The translations under genes were made by a program, and so were the position numbers. This document shows, in pieces, positions 43,509 to 51,536 of a DNA stretch of 52,634 nucleotides; the stretch's first letter is position 1, and each line of letters starts with the position of its first letter. The stretch comes from an uncultured Eubacteriales bacterium. Its GTDB lineage: Bacteria > Bacillota > Clostridia > Lachnospirales > Cellulosilyticaceae. The notes under the pieces are model-generated. The model was given only the letters and a program-made list of their open reading frames with translations. It had not been told where the DNA came from and searched no databases. Location of the stretch: positions 1-52,634 of the forward strand of contig URVM01000024.1 in assembly GCA_900551325.1 (NCBI GenBank). The letters run 5' to 3'.

Positions 43509-44454
43509 CTGGTAACTTTCCTCCTACAGCCTTTACATTCTCATTAGCAAGAATTTCATAGAACTGATTAAGCATTTCTTGAGATTCTTCATGATCCCTA
43601 TATACAATATTACAAGCTAGTATAGCTTTTTTTGCAATTTGTGCATTCGGGATGATTTCAAAGCTAGCAACTAACTCCGCTGCATCATCTAAATGCTCAC
43701 TAACATAAGTAACAGACGCTTTATAGTCTTTTAAGAAATTTTCTAATCCGTTAGGGTTAGCATCTATAAATTCTTTTCTTCCTATTATAATACCCATTGG
43801 TAAATCCATCTGATCAACTTCTTGCCAAATACTATTTATATCTACAACAGTATGTATATCTTCATTTTTAGCCATTACAGTTGTTACAAAAGGCTGAGGT
43901 AATAGTGCAATAGTGCCTTTATCTGTTAGTAACTTAGAAGCTATATCTGCATGATTACCCATAAATTCTATAGTTACATCTTGTCCTGGTTCTAAACCAT
44001 TTTGTTTTAAAATATGGTTAAGCACAAATTCTGGTGTACTATCTTTTCCACTAGCTAAAATGACCTTTCCCTTTAAATCCTCAACCTTTGTAATACTTTC
44101 CCCATTTTCAACTATGTATAAGGTTCCTAAAGTATTTGTTCCTAATAATTTTACTTCTCCTTGTGTTTTGTTATATAGTACAGCTCCCATATTAGACGGT
44201 ACACAAGCTATATCAATTTCTCCACTTACAACCTTACCTACTATTTCATCTGGACTTTGATAAAGGGTTACATTATATGCTTTCGTTGTTTTATCCTTCT
44301 CATCCGCCATAAGCTTAACCATTCCTATGCCTGTTGGTCCATTTAATGCTGCTACTTCTACTGGCTTTATATTTTCTTTTTGCCCGCAACCACTTAATGC
44401 TAAGACACTTACTAATCCAAATAATAATACTGTTTTTTTCATAATACCCTTCAT
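43486..44454 (-). CDS. NitT/TauT-family substrate-binding lipoprotein
   Basis: The 322-residue lipoprotein has the lipobox LALSGC (about Cys23) followed by a type-2 periplasmic-binding fold: VAALNGPTGIGMVKLM, SGEIDIACVPSNMGAVLYN and VILASGKDSTPEFVLNHIL. The GPTGIGMVKL segment is seen in a clostridial NitT/TauT subgroup whose ligand is, to my knowledge, not settled. The gene is 60 bases after fumarase beta with no terminator between, so it may belong to that transcript. Confidence 0.88.
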   Translation of the reverse strand: MKGIMKKTVLLFGLVSVLALSGCGQKENIKPVEVAALNGPTGIGMVKLMADEKDKTTKAYNVTLYQSPDEIVGKVVSGEIDIACVPSNMGAVLYNKTQGEVKLLGTNTLGTLYIVENGESITKVEDLKGKVILASGKDSTPEFVLNHILKQNGLEPGQDVTIEFMGNHADIASKLLTDKGTIALLPQPFVTTVMAKNEDIHTVVDINSIWQEVDQMDLPMGIIIGRKEFIDANPNGLENFLKDYKASVTYVSEHLDDAAELVASFEIIPNAQIAKKAILACNIVYRDHEESQEMLNQFYEILANENVKAVGGKLPDEGFYSY

Positions 44455-44514
44455 ATTAAATCCCCTTTTATTAAATTTATTGTATTATTTTATTAAATCT
44501 TTCTGTCTAGCTAT

Positions 44515-45045
44515 CTAATCTCTGATATAGAGATTATTACCCTCACTATCTATAGTCACAATGGTTGGAAAATCCTCTACTTCTAATTTATATATAGCTT
44601 CTGCTCCTAACTCTTCATAGGCTATACATTCCATATGTCTAACACATTTAGAAAGTAAAGCACCTGCCCCACCTATGGCAGTCAAATACACACTTCCGTA
44701 TTCTTTCATAGCTTGAACAACTTGTTCGTTCCGTAAACCTTTACCAATCATTACTGTTTGCCCTTGCGCTATCATCCAAGGTGCATATAAGTCCATCCGT
44801 CCACTTGTAGTTGGGCCACAACTTCCTATTATTTGTCCTGGCTTAGCCGGTGCTGGTCCAGCATAGTAAATAGCTACTTTATCCAGATTAATAGGTAGTT
44901 TTTGCCCTTTACCTGCCTCTTCTACAAGGCGTTTATGTGCAGCATCTCGAGCCGTATACATAGTGCCCGTAAGTAGGATACGTTCACCTACTTTTAAATT
45001 TCTTGCTTGTTCACTCGTCATAGGTATTTGTATTTTTCTCATCAT
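44515..45045 (-). CDS. class I fumarase/tartrate dehydratase, beta subunit
   Basis: The 176-residue protein corresponds to the C-terminal domain of fumarase A/B. Substrate-binding motifs are LTGTMYTARDAAHKRL (about 24-39) and GSCGPTTSGRMDLY (about 73-86). With the alpha subunit (nine bases upstream) it would form the oxygen-sensitive [4Fe-4S] hydratase for fumarate/malate. L-tartrate dehydratase is the main alternative and cannot be separated by eye. GGGGG precedes the start. Confidence 0.92.
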   Translation of the reverse strand: MMRKIQIPMTSEQARNLKVGERILLTGTMYTARDAAHKRLVEEAGKGQKLPINLDKVAIYYAGPAPAKPGQIIGSCGPTTSGRMDLYAPWMIAQGQTVMIGKGLRNEQVVQAMKEYGSVYLTAIGGAGALLSKCVRHMECIAYEELGAEAIYKLEVEDFPTIVTIDSEGNNLYIRD

Positions 45046-45054
45046 TATAACCCC

Positions 45055-45897
45055 CTATAAACTTATATTTATATGTCTATTTACATGGCATCCTATATTG
45101 ATTGCCACTGGCATTGAGGCTATATGACACGGATAATCTTCAATATGTACAGCAAGTGCAGTTGTATCTCCACCTAATCCTTGTGGCCCTATATCTAGTG
45201 CATTAATCTTATCTAAAAACATTTGTTCTAAGTTCTTCATTCTTTCATCTAAGTTATATGTACCTAAAGGACGCAAAAGTGCTTTTTTAGCAAGTAAGGT
45301 GCATTGTTCAAAGTTCCCCCCTATTCCAATGCCTACTACCATAGGTAAACAAGCATTAGGCCCTGCTATTTTAACAATTTCTATAACTACCTTTTCTATA
45401 CCTTCTATACCTTCCGATGGCGAGAGCATATAAACCTTGCTCATATTTTCACTACCACCACCCTTAGGAGCAATAACTATCTCTAATACATCACCTGCCA
45501 CTAACTCATAATGAATAATAGCAGGTGTATTATCACCTGTATTCTTTCTATATAAAGGATTTTCCACAATCGACTTTCTTAAATAACCTTCTTTATATCC
45601 TTGTCTAACTCCTTCATTTATAGCCTCTGTTAATAAGCCACCTTCTATATAAACTTCTTGCCCTAATTTTATAAATACTACTGCTGTACCTGTGTCTTGG
45701 CAAATAGGTATCTCTTCATCTCTAGCAAGATAAGCATTCTTACAAATATCTTTTAATATTTCTTTACCTAACTGATTTTTCTCTTTAAAACACCTATCTT
45801 CTAATGCTTTTAACATATCACTAGGAAGATTATAATTAGCATCAATACAAGCCTTTCTTACCACTTCTATAACTCTGTTTATATGGATTATTCTCAT
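45055..45897 (-). CDS. class I fumarase/tartrate dehydratase, alpha subunit
   Basis: The 280-residue protein carries the [4Fe-4S] cluster. Candidate cysteine ligands are in PICQDTGTAVVF (near 62), ANACLPMVVGIG-type sequence (near 188) and PCHIASMPVAINIGC (near 260-275). GNFEQC and GGDTTALAVHIEDYP are family hallmarks. The split alpha/beta arrangement is usual in anaerobes. The gene lies 47 bases after the YtvI-like gene and may share its promoter. Confidence 0.93.
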   Translation of the reverse strand: MRIIHINRVIEVVRKACIDANYNLPSDMLKALEDRCFKEKNQLGKEILKDICKNAYLARDEEIPICQDTGTAVVFIKLGQEVYIEGGLLTEAINEGVRQGYKEGYLRKSIVENPLYRKNTGDNTPAIIHYELVAGDVLEIVIAPKGGGSENMSKVYMLSPSEGIEGIEKVVIEIVKIAGPNACLPMVVGIGIGGNFEQCTLLAKKALLRPLGTYNLDERMKNLEQMFLDKINALDIGPQGLGGDTTALAVHIEDYPCHIASMPVAINIGCHVNRHINISL

Positions 45898-45944
45898 AGA
45901 TTCTCCCTTACTTACTCTATTTATATTCTAATCTTTATTAATAC

Positions 45945-47084
45945 CTATTTTTTAGAAGTTACCTTCTTAACTTTTCTTACTTCTTCATTCTTAGGCTGTA
46001 CTGGTTTGAAATTTGGAATTAATCCTACTGCCTGTAATGTTTTAATGATAACTACTATGATAGGACCTAATATAAGTCCTAATACCCCTATTGTCTTAAA
46101 ACCAATATACATAGACATTAAAGTAACTAAGGCGTATACACCAATTTGTGTAGATAACACTTTAGGCTCCATAATCTGTCTCATTACAACAATAATGCCA
46201 TAAGTAGCAAATAAGCCAACTGCTAATACAAAATTACCTGATACAAGATGGAAAATAGCCCATGGAATAAGAACAGCTCCACTTCCAAACATAGGTAGAG
46301 CATCTAAAACCGCTATTCCTAATGCTACTAATAAAACATAAGGCCTTTGTAATACTAAAAGACCTATTGAACAAATAGTAAAGGTAAAACACATTAAGAT
46401 AAGTTGTGTCTTCACATAACTTCCTAATGCAGATTTTAATCCTTTTTGGATAACAACCCACTTATCAATAAACTTTTCTGGAAGTTGTGCTTTTACAAAT
46501 TCCTTAATCATCTGCCTATCTTTTGTCATGAAAAATGTAGAAATAAGAACAACAATAACGAAAAATAATCCATCCGGAACTTTAATAACTACACTAGCAG
46601 TACCACCTACTATATCTGTTAGGAATCCACTAATATTGTTTAATACGCTCTGTATTATATCATCTAATGATTGTAAAGCCGTTGGTAATGGCAGTCGGTC
46701 CATAATGCCCTGAAATTGCACTTGTAAGTCTTCTAAAACTAACCTTATTTCCATAGCATAGTTAGGAAAAGCTTGTGAGAAACCTACTATTTGCTGCCAT
46801 AACTGCCTTATAATCAAAGTGATTGCTCCAAAAAAAGCTGTTAACACCGTTAACATAGACAAAAGCGTACCTATTCCACGAGGTACTTTTAAATATTTCT
46901 TTAATAATGTTACAAAAGGATTTAATAAACTTGCTAAGATCCAAGCAATTACGAAGGGTAATAAGAATTGAAATATATACTTAAAGAAAATATATACTAA
47001 AACTAACGCTAATAAGATATATCCATAGTGTATAAACTTTTTACCTGATCGGTCATACCATTTCTCTATACGATCTGACAACAC
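45945..47084 (-). CDS. AI-2E family protein, YtvI-like
   Basis: The 379-residue membrane protein has seven or eight helices. It shows the AI-2E core (FGSGAVLIPWAIFHLVSGN; MRQIMEPKVLSTQIGVYALVTL) but is clearly different from the two other family members in the window. The N-terminal WYDRSGKKFIHYGY and the VPRGIGTLLS loop resemble YtvI, a sporulation-associated protein in Bacilli and Clostridia. The start is a GTG with AGGTAGGTG upstream. Its promoter is at 47123-47151. The role is unknown. Confidence 0.85.
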   Translation of the reverse strand: MLSDRIEKWYDRSGKKFIHYGYILLALVLVYIFFKYIFQFLLPFVIAWILASLLNPFVTLLKKYLKVPRGIGTLLSMLTVLTAFFGAITLIIRQLWQQIVGFSQAFPNYAMEIRLVLEDLQVQFQGIMDRLPLPTALQSLDDIIQSVLNNISGFLTDIVGGTASVVIKVPDGLFFVIVVLISTFFMTKDRQMIKEFVKAQLPEKFIDKWVVIQKGLKSALGSYVKTQLILMCFTFTICSIGLLVLQRPYVLLVALGIAVLDALPMFGSGAVLIPWAIFHLVSGNFVLAVGLFATYGIIVVMRQIMEPKVLSTQIGVYALVTLMSMYIGFKTIGVLGLILGPIIVVIIKTLQAVGLIPNFKPVQPKNEEVRKVKKVTSKK

Positions 47085-47122
47085 TTGTAAACACCTACCT
47101 TTATGATAAAGAATATATCCTT

Positions 47123-47151
47123 ATGCTATAACGGGGTAGGAACACTGTCAA
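47123..47151 (-). promoter_or_regulatory. promoter of the YtvI-fumarase run
   Basis: On the minus strand TTGACA (47146-47151) lies 17 bases from TAGCAT (47123-47128), with TATAGC at 15 bases as an alternative. The leader is about 35 bases. Confidence 0.55.
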
Positions 47152-47208
47152 GCTACATAGAAAAGTATTTTATACAATATTATAATAATATCTATTAACT
47201 TTTAAATA

Positions 47209-47246
47209 CAAAAAAAGAAACACCATATTGGGGAAATATGGTGTTT
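47209..47246 (-). terminator. terminator with UCCCC loop
   Basis: A perfect 12-bp stem (47218-47229 with 47235-47246) has the five-base loop UCCCC on the minus-strand RNA and is followed by CTTTTTTTG. No protein gene ends here on the minus strand, so it must end a non-coding transcript or tRNA read-through. Confidence 0.8.
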
Positions 47247-47433
47247 AAAATAGAGTTTTGTAAGGGTTTGCTATTTACGGAAATAATTTTGTTACTTTTA
47301 TGTGTAATTATATGTTTAGGGGAGTTTAGAAATGATGCAAATACGGAATCTTTACATTTATCTAATCAAGGGTTTAGGGGAATAAAAGTAACAAAGAATT
47401 ACTCCCTAAGTAATATTTTTATATTACTTGTCC
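47209..47433 (-). ncRNA. candidate structured small RNA with three UCCCC elements
   Basis: On the minus strand the segment starts with a hairpin (AAGTAATAT/ATATTACTT). A perfect 14-bp stem follows (47382-47395 with 47288-47301) closing a loop that holds two copies of UCCCCUAAAC. It ends in a terminator whose loop is UCCCC. A modest promoter (TTGTTC-N17-TATTAC, 47440-47468) would start the RNA near 47433, about 225 bases long. C-rich UCCCC loops are used by known Firmicute sRNAs to bind G-rich ribosome binding sites. The identity is unknown. Confidence 0.5.
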
Positions 47434-47733
47434 GTTCGTGTAATATAATATCATCTATTTATGAACAATTTTTTTTGTATTTGTAAACGAATTGTAAACA
47501 ACTTTTCTCTTTTATACATATCTTATATTTTTTCTCTTCACTCTTGTATATTTTGCAATATTTACAAGTCGAAATTAGTTTGTTTTTCTTTTAACAAAGT
47601 CGTTTTATTTTATTTTCTCCCTTTTAATTATAAATATGCACAAATAATTTTCTACTTACTGTAACTTTTCCACAAAATACTCTTTTATTTGTGTATTTAG
47701 ATCTTTGTTTTATATTAGGATTATTTTATATAA
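47434..47733. other. AT-rich intergenic stretch, no gene seen
   Basis: Contains the weak promoter for the candidate RNA (47440-47468). The rest is T-rich on the plus strand, with short open frames that lack ribosome binding sites. I see no RNA fold or repeat here. Confidence 0.5.
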
Positions 47734-47767
47734 CAAAAAAAGTCTTAGAACATATAGTTCTAAGACT
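47734..47767 (-). terminator. terminator of tRNA-Leu
   Basis: An 11-bp perfect stem (47741-47751 with 47757-47767) with loop ATATA is followed on the minus strand by seven T residues. Confidence 0.88.
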
Positions 47768-47773
47768 AGTTAG

Positions 47774-47858
47774 TGCGATTGGGGGGACTCGAACCCCCAA
47801 GCCCGTTACAGGCACTAGATCCTTAGTCTAGCGCGTATGCCAATTCCGCCACAATCGC
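47774..47858 (-). tRNA. tRNA-Leu (anticodon AAG)
   Basis: The class II tRNA has acceptor GCGATTG/CAATCGC, a long variable arm (TGCCTGTAACGGGC) and T arm GGTTCGAGTCC. The anticodon stem CTAGA/TCTAG encloses the loop CTAAGGA, so the anticodon is AAG (47822-47824 on the plus strand as CTT). A34 implies editing to inosine. The discriminator is A; CCA is not encoded. Confidence 0.95.
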
Positions 47859-47883
47859 GTATTTGTTTTTTAAGACATGATTA

Positions 47884-47912
47884 ATTATAGCTAATCTAAC
47901 GACACTTGTCAA
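47884..47912 (-). promoter_or_regulatory. tRNA-Leu promoter
   Basis: On the minus strand TTGACA (47907-47912) and TATAAT (47884-47889) have exactly 17 bases between them, both perfect. Confidence 0.9.
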
Positions 47913-48030
47913 CTACTTATAAATTATTTTTTAGTTTTTTTTATTAGGAAATCTTAATTAAATTTCCTTAGGCATATATCTTTATCTATGATAAAATAAA
48001 CTTAAACTATACTATGGGAGGTATTAGATT

Positions 48031-49275
48031 TTGAAGAAAATTTTGGATGCCAAATATATTAAAATTGCACTCTATACATTATTTGTTATAGTTGCTGCTA
48101 TCCTTACTTATCGTATTTCGTCAAATACGGATAATATTATACCTAATGTGCACGCCTATTTAAAATCTGTTTTAGGCATTTTTTCTCCTATCCTTTATGG
48201 ATTACTTATTGCCTATTTAATGAATCCAGCTGTGGCCTTCTTTGAACGTAATCTTATTAGATGGACAAAGTCTACTGCACATGTAGACATTAAGCGTTTA
48301 CGTGTTCTTTCTATTATTATCGTATATCTATGTTTATTTGGGACTATATTTTTAACTATAAGATTCCTTGTACCTCAAATCTTAGACAATATTAAAGTTT
48401 TATTTAATAACCTACCTACATACGTAGATGAATTTCAAAATATGCTATTTAAACTTCAACTTTCTATTAATGATGCCTTAGCTTATCCTGATTTTTCTCA
48501 ATTTGTTAATGAAGTCATTAATCCTGCTCAAGTTCGAGAGCTAATTAATCCAAAATCCCTACAAACAGTCTTTGACAAACTAGTTACAAGTACAATGAGT
48601 ATTACTGGTACTCTTTTAAATTTAGTTATAGGTTTTGTTATTTCTGTTTATGCTATTATGCAAAAAGAAACTTTTATAAATGGCTCAAAGCGTACAATCT
48701 ATGCTATTTTTAAAGCTTCTACTGCCAATAAAATTATTGATGTAGCAAACGAAGCTCATACTACTATTATTAAGTTTTTTGTTGGTAAATCTTTAGATTC
48801 ACTTATTATTGGGGTTATCTGTTTTATTGGTCTTTCTATCTTAAAAAATCCTTACGCACTATTACTTTCATTTATTGTAGGTATCTTTAATATGATTCCT
48901 TACTTTGGACCTGTTATCGGTGCTATACCTGCAGTTATCCTTACATTATTTGAAGGAGTTGGCCCAGCTATTATTGTGGGTATCTTTATTTTCTTCCTTC
49001 AACAATTTGACGGACTCATTCTAGGTCCTAAAATCTTAGGTGATTCTATTGGTATTACACCTTTTTGGATTATCTCTGCTATTACCATCGGTGGTGCTTT
49101 AGCAGGACCTTTAGGTATGTTCTTTGCTTCTCCTATCCTCGCTGTTATTCTTTCTATGGTTAATAGATGGATTGATAAACGTTTAGATACTAAGCAAATT
49201 AAACTTCCTAAATTATCACATACAGATGATATCTCTATAACGAATAAAAATAGTTCAACTAGCTCTCAAAAATAA
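48031..49275 (+). CDS. AI-2E family transporter
   Basis: The 414-residue membrane protein is a paralogue of the one at 39851-41041. Both share the start layout (KSVLGIFSPILYGLLIAYLMNP), an extracytoplasmic helical insert (about 125-185) and the C-terminal core (IPYFGPVIGAIPA; QQFDGLILGPKILGDSIGI). The C-terminal tail is polar and Ser/Thr-rich. The start is TTG at 48031, with GGGAGG nine bases upstream and no closer ATG. The substrate is unknown. Confidence 0.9.
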   Translation: MKKILDAKYIKIALYTLFVIVAAILTYRISSNTDNIIPNVHAYLKSVLGIFSPILYGLLIAYLMNPAVAFFERNLIRWTKSTAHVDIKRLRVLSIIIVYLCLFGTIFLTIRFLVPQILDNIKVLFNNLPTYVDEFQNMLFKLQLSINDALAYPDFSQFVNEVINPAQVRELINPKSLQTVFDKLVTSTMSITGTLLNLVIGFVISVYAIMQKETFINGSKRTIYAIFKASTANKIIDVANEAHTTIIKFFVGKSLDSLIIGVICFIGLSILKNPYALLLSFIVGIFNMIPYFGPVIGAIPAVILTLFEGVGPAIIVGIFIFFLQQFDGLILGPKILGDSIGITPFWIISAITIGGALAGPLGMFFASPILAVILSMVNRWIDKRLDTKQIKLPKLSHTDDISITNKNSSTSSQK

Positions 49276-49304
49276 AAGGATGCCTTAGGCATCCTTTTAT
49301 TTTT
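49273..49304. terminator. bidirectional terminator before trxA
   Basis: TAAAAGGATGCC (49273-49284) and GGCATCCTTTTA (49288-49299) form a perfect 12-bp stem with loop TTA, flanked by A and T runs. It serves the two converging genes. Confidence 0.88.
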
Positions 49305-49313
49305 AGCTTTTAT

Positions 49314-49631
49314 TTAAAATAATTGACTAATTTTTTGTTCAAGCACTTGTTTTGGAAGTGCACCTACTGTTGTATCTACTACTTGACCATCTTTAATAAA
49401 AAGAATTGTAGGGATACTCATAATATTGTATTTTGAAGCTACTGCACGGTTTTCATCTGTATTTACTTTACCGATTTTTACTTTACCTTCATATTGAGTA
49501 GCAAGTTCATCAATAATAGGAGCCATCATTTTACATGGTCCACACCAATCAGCGTAGAAGTCTACGATAACTGGAATATTTGATTCTAAAGCTTCTTGTT
49601 GAAAGTTTGCATCTGTAAATTTAAATGACAT
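49314..49631 (-). CDS. trxA: thioredoxin
   Basis: The 105-residue protein has the complete thioredoxin fold and active site DWCGPCK (Cys30, Cys33), cis-proline loop SIPTI (about 73-77) and buried Asp near 24. It reduces protein disulfides and would supply electrons to MsrA. AGGAGG precedes the ATG. A near-perfect dyad lies upstream at 49673-49698. Confidence 0.96.
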   Translation of the reverse strand: MSFKFTDANFQQEALESNIPVIVDFYADWCGPCKMMAPIIDELATQYEGKVKIGKVNTDENRAVASKYNIMSIPTILFIKDGQVVDTTVGALPKQVLEQKISQLF

Positions 49632-49672
49632 AGTATTTCCTCCTAAATTTTTCTATAGTGAATTATATATAT

Positions 49673-49698
49673 TTTATCATATGTTTCATAATGATAAA
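49673..49698. repeat. near-perfect dyad upstream of trxA
   Basis: TTTATCATATG-TTT-CATAATGATAAA is an inverted repeat with one extra base in one arm. It lies about 40 bases before the trxA start and just after the gene at 49715-49942. There is no T-run, so an operator or mRNA hairpin is more likely than a terminator. Confidence 0.4.
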
Positions 49699-49714
49699 TA
49701 CTTATTAATTAATA

Positions 49715-49942
49715 TTATTTCTTTATTTTAAGATTCCATTCGTCTATCTTCTCTTCTAAATAAGCATCTATCTCATCTAGTGAGCTCATCATCTTATGAA
49801 AGGGAGTATCATTTTCCTTGTCTCCAAGATATACATCTCTTTCTTTTTTGGAATGTGTCATACTTTTTTTATTATATCTAGCTCGTTCTTGATCATATAA
49901 AAAAGTACGTAATTTATATTGAACTTGTTCAATAAAACGCAT
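49715..49942 (-). CDS. small hypothetical protein, helical and charged
   Basis: The 75-residue protein is rich in Lys, Glu, Asp and aromatic residues (RFIEQVQYKLRTFLYDQERAR, HKMMSSLDEIDAYLEEKIDEW). Two amphipathic helices are likely. There is no membrane segment and I recognise no family. AGGTGATAAT precedes the ATG, which supports it as real. It lies 45 bases after trmB on the same strand and may be co-transcribed. Confidence 0.6.
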   Translation of the reverse strand: MRFIEQVQYKLRTFLYDQERARYNKKSMTHSKKERDVYLGDKENDTPFHKMMSSLDEIDAYLEEKIDEWNLKIKK

Positions 49943-49987
49943 ATTATCACCTCATATACTTTTACTAACAGTATATGAAGCTTCATT

Positions 49988-50641
49988 TTATTTGCTCATT
50001 TTCTTTGGTGGGACTGCTTCAAGACGATTTATAGTAAAGCCCATTTCTGAAAACTTCTTTTCATACTCTGTCATAATATTATCTTCCATTCCACTATTGT
50101 GGAGATCTAAAGTTACATTTTTCATAAGCCAACCTTCAAGAGAAAATTCTTCTATAGATGAGGCAAATAAACCCTTGTTATCTGTTTTAAAATGTATTTC
50201 TCCAGTCTCTCCTAAGATAACAGCATATTTTCTAAGGAAGTCTCTATATGTTAAACGTCTCTTTGCATAACGTGCTTTTGGCCATGGATCTGAAAAGTTA
50301 AGATAAAGCCTTTCTACTTCTCCAGCTTCAAAGATTTCCATACAATTTGCTACATCTTCATATAGAAAACGTAAATTTTGCGGTGTCTCTTCTCTATTGG
50401 CCTTTTTACACGCTTTATAAACTACAGTTTCTGCCTTTTCTGCTGCAATGTAATTTATATTAGGGTTTCTTCTTGCAAGCTCTGTAATGAATCCTCCTTT
50501 ACCACATCCAAATTCTACATGAATAGGATTATCATTACCAAAAATCTCTTGCCATTTCCCTTTATAGCTTGTTGGATTTTGAACAACTCTTTCATCTTGT
50601 GCTAAATACTCAGTTGCTCTTGGGTCTCTTCTAAGACGCAT
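49988..50641 (-). CDS. trmB: tRNA (guanine-N7)-methyltransferase
   Basis: The 217-residue SAM-dependent enzyme would methylate G46 of tRNAs. Motif I is VEFGCGKGGFITELARRNP (about 42-60). The TrmB-specific segment LYLNFSDPWPKARYAKRRLTY (about 112-132) binds the target base and tRNA. The N-terminus RLRRDPRATEYLAQ is typical of the family. The length is normal. AGAGGGG precedes the ATG. Confidence 0.95.
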   Translation of the reverse strand: MRLRRDPRATEYLAQDERVVQNPTSYKGKWQEIFGNDNPIHVEFGCGKGGFITELARRNPNINYIAAEKAETVVYKACKKANREETPQNLRFLYEDVANCMEIFEAGEVERLYLNFSDPWPKARYAKRRLTYRDFLRKYAVILGETGEIHFKTDNKGLFASSIEEFSLEGWLMKNVTLDLHNSGMEDNIMTEYEKKFSEMGFTINRLEAVPPKKMSK

Positions 50642-50666
50642 CTTTTATCCCCTCTCAAAATTTCTT

Positions 50667-51344
50667 TTAGTACATCCCACCTGGGGTAGCTTCTTCATCT
50701 TGATGCATAACAATTTTAATCCCACTACTTGCTCCGATACGGTCAGCACCTGCATCTATCATAGCTTTTGCTCCTTTAAAGTCTCTTACACCACCAGATG
50801 CTTTAACAAGGGCTTGATTGCCTACAGTTTTTTTCATAAGTGCTACGTCTTCTACAGTTGCTCCACCTGTACTAAAGCCTGTAGAAGTTTTTACAAATTC
50901 TGCTCCTGCTTTTACTGAAAGCTCACAAGCTTTAACTTTCTCTTCTTCAGTAAGAAGGCATGTTTCAATAATAACCTTTACTATGGCTTTACCTTTTGCT
51001 GCATCTACTACAGCTTTAATATCTTGTTCAACTACAGCATACTCTTTATCTTTAAGAGCACCAATATTAATTACCATATCTACTTCATCAGCACCATTTT
51101 GGATTGCAAGCTCTGTCTCACGTGCTTTAATTTCAGTAAATGTTGCACCTAAAGGAAATCCTACTACAACACAAGTCTTTACATCACTGTCTTTAAGTGC
51201 ATCAGCTACTAATTTTGTATAGTAAGCATTTACACATACAGATGCAAATCCGTATTGTTTAGCTTCTGTACAAAGTTTAAGAACATCTTGTTTTGTAGCT
51301 TCTGGCTTTAAAATAGTATGATCAATGTAACCTGCTAAGTTCAT
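50667..51344 (-). CDS. deoC: deoxyribose-phosphate aldolase
   Basis: The 225-residue TIM-barrel class I aldolase would split 2-deoxyribose-5-phosphate into acetaldehyde and glyceraldehyde-3-phosphate. The N-terminus is IDHTILKPEAT, the catalytic region DEVDMVINIGALK, the proton-relay Lys is in IVKVIIETCLLT, and the Schiff-base Lys is in EFVKTSTGFSTGGAT. I chose the second of two adjacent ATG codons for better spacing from GAGGTGA. Other deo genes are absent. Confidence 0.94.
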   Translation of the reverse strand: MNLAGYIDHTILKPEATKQDVLKLCTEAKQYGFASVCVNAYYTKLVADALKDSDVKTCVVVGFPLGATFTEIKARETELAIQNGADEVDMVINIGALKDKEYAVVEQDIKAVVDAAKGKAIVKVIIETCLLTEEEKVKACELSVKAGAEFVKTSTGFSTGGATVEDVALMKKTVGNQALVKASGGVRDFKGAKAMIDAGADRIGASSGIKIVMHQDEEATPGGMY

Positions 51345-51451
51345 CATTTCACCTCATTTATTCTTTTTTATTAGTATCATATTTTTATTGCTTTTCTATG
51401 AAAAAATGTCTTTCTAAATTATACCATTCTTTCATTAGTTTTTCTATGTTC

Positions 51452-51535
51452 TAATAAAAAAGGGTTATGACGAAAGAATTTTAAATACAAACTTAAAATT
51501 TGTATTTAATAAATTCCGTCTTAACCCTTTTACTC
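51452..51535 (-). terminator. long-stem terminator of the repeat-protein gene
   Basis: AAAAGGGTTA-GACGGAATT and its complement form a stem of well over 25 bp with a few mismatches (51456-51531). An inner perfect AAATACAAA/TTTGTATTT arm and outer A and T runs complete it. It lies directly past the stop codon of the gene at 51537. Confidence 0.8.
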
Positions 51536-51536
51536 A

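Noticed and set aside
47238..47486. Plus-strand ORF of 82 codons
   Set aside because: No ribosome binding site, it spans both arms of the perfect 14-bp inverted repeat and starts in the terminator stem; the segment is better explained as a structured RNA.
47461..47664. Plus-strand ORF of 67 codons in T-rich DNA
   Set aside because: Composition-driven (Phe, Tyr, Cys rich), with no ribosome binding site and no domain pattern.
50818..51222. Plus-strand ORF of 134 codons
   Set aside because: Entirely antisense to deoC, whose catalytic motifs are intact; it is a codon-bias shadow.
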